From assembly GCF_945915435.1 (NCBI RefSeq), contig NZ_CAMEFG010000028.1, positions 1 to 44,352 on the forward strand: DNA of 44,352 bases, in the 5' to 3' direction. Under the pieces are notes generated by a model that saw only the letters and a program-made list of their open reading frames with translations, did no database searches and was not told the origin of the DNA. Positions 43,044 to 44,352 of this stretch are shown one piece after another. The stretch comes from an uncultured Paracoccus sp. GTDB lineage: Bacteria > Pseudomonadota > Alphaproteobacteria > Rhodobacterales > Rhodobacteraceae. The translations under genes were made by a program, and so were the position numbers. Each line of letters opens with the position of its first letter. Position 1 is the first letter of the stretch.

Positions 43044-44219
43044 ATGACCAAAGCCGTAATCGTCGCGGGCGCACGCACGCCGGTAGGCAGCTTCATGGGG
43101 TCCTTCGCCCAGGTTCCGGGCAGCGATCTGGGCGCCGCGGTCCTTCGCGCCGTGGTCGAACGCGCGGGCATCGACGCGGCCGAGGTGGATGAGACCATCC
43201 TGGGTCAGGTCCTGACCGCCGGACAGGGCCAGAACCCCGCCCGCCAGGCGCATATCAAGGCAGGTTTGCCGCAGGAATCAGCGGCTTGGCTGATCAATCA
43301 GGTCTGCGGCTCGGGCCTGCGCACCGTCGCATTGGCCGCGCAGCAGGTCATCCTGGGCGATGCGCGCGTCGTCGCGGCGGGCGGGCAGGAATCGATGTCG
43401 CTGGCGATGCATGCCGCCTATCTGCGCTCGGGCCAGAAGATGGGCGACATGAAGATGATCGACACCATGATCCGGGACGGATTGTGGGACGCCTTCAACA
43501 ACTACCACATGGGCCAGACCGCCGAAAACGTGGCCGAGAAATGGGGAATCACCCGCGAACAGCAGGACGAATTCGCAGTCGCCTCGCAGAACAAGGCCGA
43601 GGCGGCGCAGACCGCAGGAAAATTCGCGGATGAGATCGTCCCCTTCACCGTCAAGACCCGCAAGGGCGACGTGACCGTCGATTCGGACGAATACATCCGT
43701 CACGGCGCATCGCTGGACGGGATGACCAAGCTGCGCCCCGCCTTCGCCAAGGAAGGCAGCGTGACGGCGGGCAACGCCTCGGGCCTGAACGACGGCGCCG
43801 CCGCCGTGCTGGTCATGACCGAGGACGAAGCGAACCGGCGCGGCCTGACGCCGCTGGCCCGCATCGCCTCTTACGCGACCGCCGGGCTGGACCCCGCGAT
43901 CATGGGCACCGGCCCGATTCCCGCCAGCCGCAGGGCGCTGGAAAAGGCCGGCTGGTCGGTCGGCGACCTGGATCTGGTCGAAGCGAACGAGGCTTTCGCC
44001 GCCCAGGCCTGCGCCGTCAACAAGGACATGGGCTGGGATCCGTCCATCGTGAACGTCAACGGCGGCGCCATCGCCATCGGTCACCCGATCGGGGCATCGG
44101 GCTGCCGCATCCTGAACACGCTGCTGTTCGAAATGAAGCGGCGCGACGCGAAAAAGGGCCTTGCGACGCTGTGCATCGGCGGCGGCATGGGCGTGGCCAT
44201 GTGCCTTGAACGCCCCTGA
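43044..44219 (+). CDS. phaA: Acetyl-CoA acetyltransferase (beta-ketothiolase) PhaA
   Basis: PhaA condenses two acetyl-CoA into acetoacetyl-CoA, the first step of polyhydroxybutyrate synthesis. The 391-residue thiolase has nucleophile Cys88 in NQVCGSGLR, catalytic His in [10 protein letters not shown] and Cys in [10 protein letters not shown] near the C terminus. AAGGAG lies 8 nt before ATG 43044; an earlier in-frame start at 43002 lacks a site. phaB follows 89 nt later with a hairpin between. Confidence 0.97.
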   Translation: MTKAVIVAGARTPVGSFMGSFAQVPGSDLGAAVLRAVVERAGIDAAEVDETILGQVLTAGQGQNPARQAHIKAGLPQESAAWLINQVCGSGLRTVALAAQQVILGDARVVAAGGQESMSLAMHAAYLRSGQKMGDMKMIDTMIRDGLWDAFNNYHMGQTAENVAEKWGITREQQDEFAVASQNKAEAAQTAGKFADEIVPFTVKTRKGDVTVDSDEYIRHGASLDGMTKLRPAFAKEGSVTAGNASGLNDGAAAVLVMTEDEANRRGLTPLARIASYATAGLDPAIMGTGPIPASRRALEKAGWSVGDLDLVEANEAFAAQACAVNKDMGWDPSIVNVNGGAIAIGHPIGASGCRILNTLLFEMKRRDAKKGLATLCIGGGMGVAMCLERP

Positions 44220-44227
44220 GTTATCCC

Positions 44228-44258
44228 GCCATCTGCGCAATCATGTTGCGCAGATGGC
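44228..44258 (+). terminator. Perfect 13-bp hairpin between phaA and phaB (attenuator or partial terminator)
   Basis: GCCATCTGCGCAA (44228-44240) and TTGCGCAGATGGC (44246-44258) are exact reverse complements with a 5-nt TCATG loop, starting 8 nt after the phaA stop. The following AATATATTTG is only moderately T-rich. It may partly end transcription, stabilise phaA mRNA against 3' decay, or be a protein-binding palindrome. Confidence 0.65.
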
Positions 44259-44308
44259 AATATATTTGTAACCATATTTCATAACCAGATCAACTACAGG
44301 GGGGAACC

Positions 44309-44352
44309 ATGTCGAAAATCGCACTTGTGACGGGGGGCACGCGGGGCATCGG
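44309..44352 (+). CDS. phaB: Acetoacetyl-CoA reductase PhaB, N-terminal fragment
   Basis: The window ends 14 codons and 2 bases into this gene. MSKIALVTGGTRGIG is the Rossmann glycine motif of short-chain dehydrogenases and the standard opening of PhaB, which reduces acetoacetyl-CoA to (R)-3-hydroxybutyryl-CoA with NADPH. AGGGGGGAA lies before the ATG. Position after phaA makes PhaB the most likely identity; another SDR such as FabG cannot be excluded from the fragment alone. Confidence 0.88.
   Translation, partial: MSKIALVTGGTRGI

Overview
The window is high-GC DNA whose gene order points to an alphaproteobacterium of the Rhodobacterales, most likely Paracoccus or a close relative (inference). 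The main clues are hemD-mic60-hemY divergent from tsaD-gpsA-yciI-EVE, ftsE-ftsX-plsC next to a zinc-ribbon protein, argH-lysA-TIGR02302, and phaA-phaB. There is no integrase, transposase, CRISPR array or rRNA in view.

Positions 1-9199 form a sugar-acid catabolic cluster. The minus strand carries a tripartite tricarboxylate transporter (tctC-tctB-tctA), an IlvD/Edd-type aldonate dehydratase, a DHDPS/NAL-family dehydratase or aldolase, an RraA-type aldolase and the first 20 codons of an aldehyde dehydrogenase. Together they read as uptake of a sugar acid and its non-phosphorylative conversion to 2-oxoglutarate through 2-oxoglutarate semialdehyde. Two overlapping GntR/FCD regulators run divergently, and a 2-hydroxyacid dehydrogenase faces them. 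The cluster lies on the 3' side of tRNA-Thr(CGU).

Positions 9343-18907 are mostly core genes: tRNA-Thr; a HemY-domain TPR protein with a zinc ribbon; Mic60/mitofilin; uroporphyrinogen-III synthase; the compact tsaD-gpsA-yciI-EVE operon; an exporter-type ABC half-transporter; and a secreted CAP-domain protein. After a 434-bp gap come an acyl-CoA synthetase and two overlapping glycan genes (GT61 family and putative rhamnosyltransferase) whose base composition is AT-richer than their surroundings. A bidirectional terminator separates these from ettA, and a sulfotransferase follows.

Positions 26130-34942 mix uncharacterised and core genes. They include an orphan 268-residue protein, a 59-residue Pro/acidic protein, rimO, a lipoprotein with a ClpP-like Ser/His arrangement, an AT-richer orphan lipoprotein, a YadGH-like ABC transporter, plsC-ftsX-ftsE, and a zinc-ribbon membrane protein. 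Positions 35109-41972 hold the argH-lipoprotein-membrane protein-lysA-TIGR02302 operon, a TlpA-like thioredoxin and 3-methyladenine glycosylase I. The window ends with a stand-alone EAL phosphodiesterase and phaA-phaB for polyhydroxybutyrate. phaA has an FNR-like box in its presumed promoter, and a perfect 13-bp hairpin separates phaA from phaB.

I found no unmistakably new multi-gene system. The most promising leads are the orphan protein at 26130-26936, the RraA branch in the sugar-acid operon with its paired GntR regulators, the ClpP-like lipoprotein, and the phaA/phaB regulatory structures.
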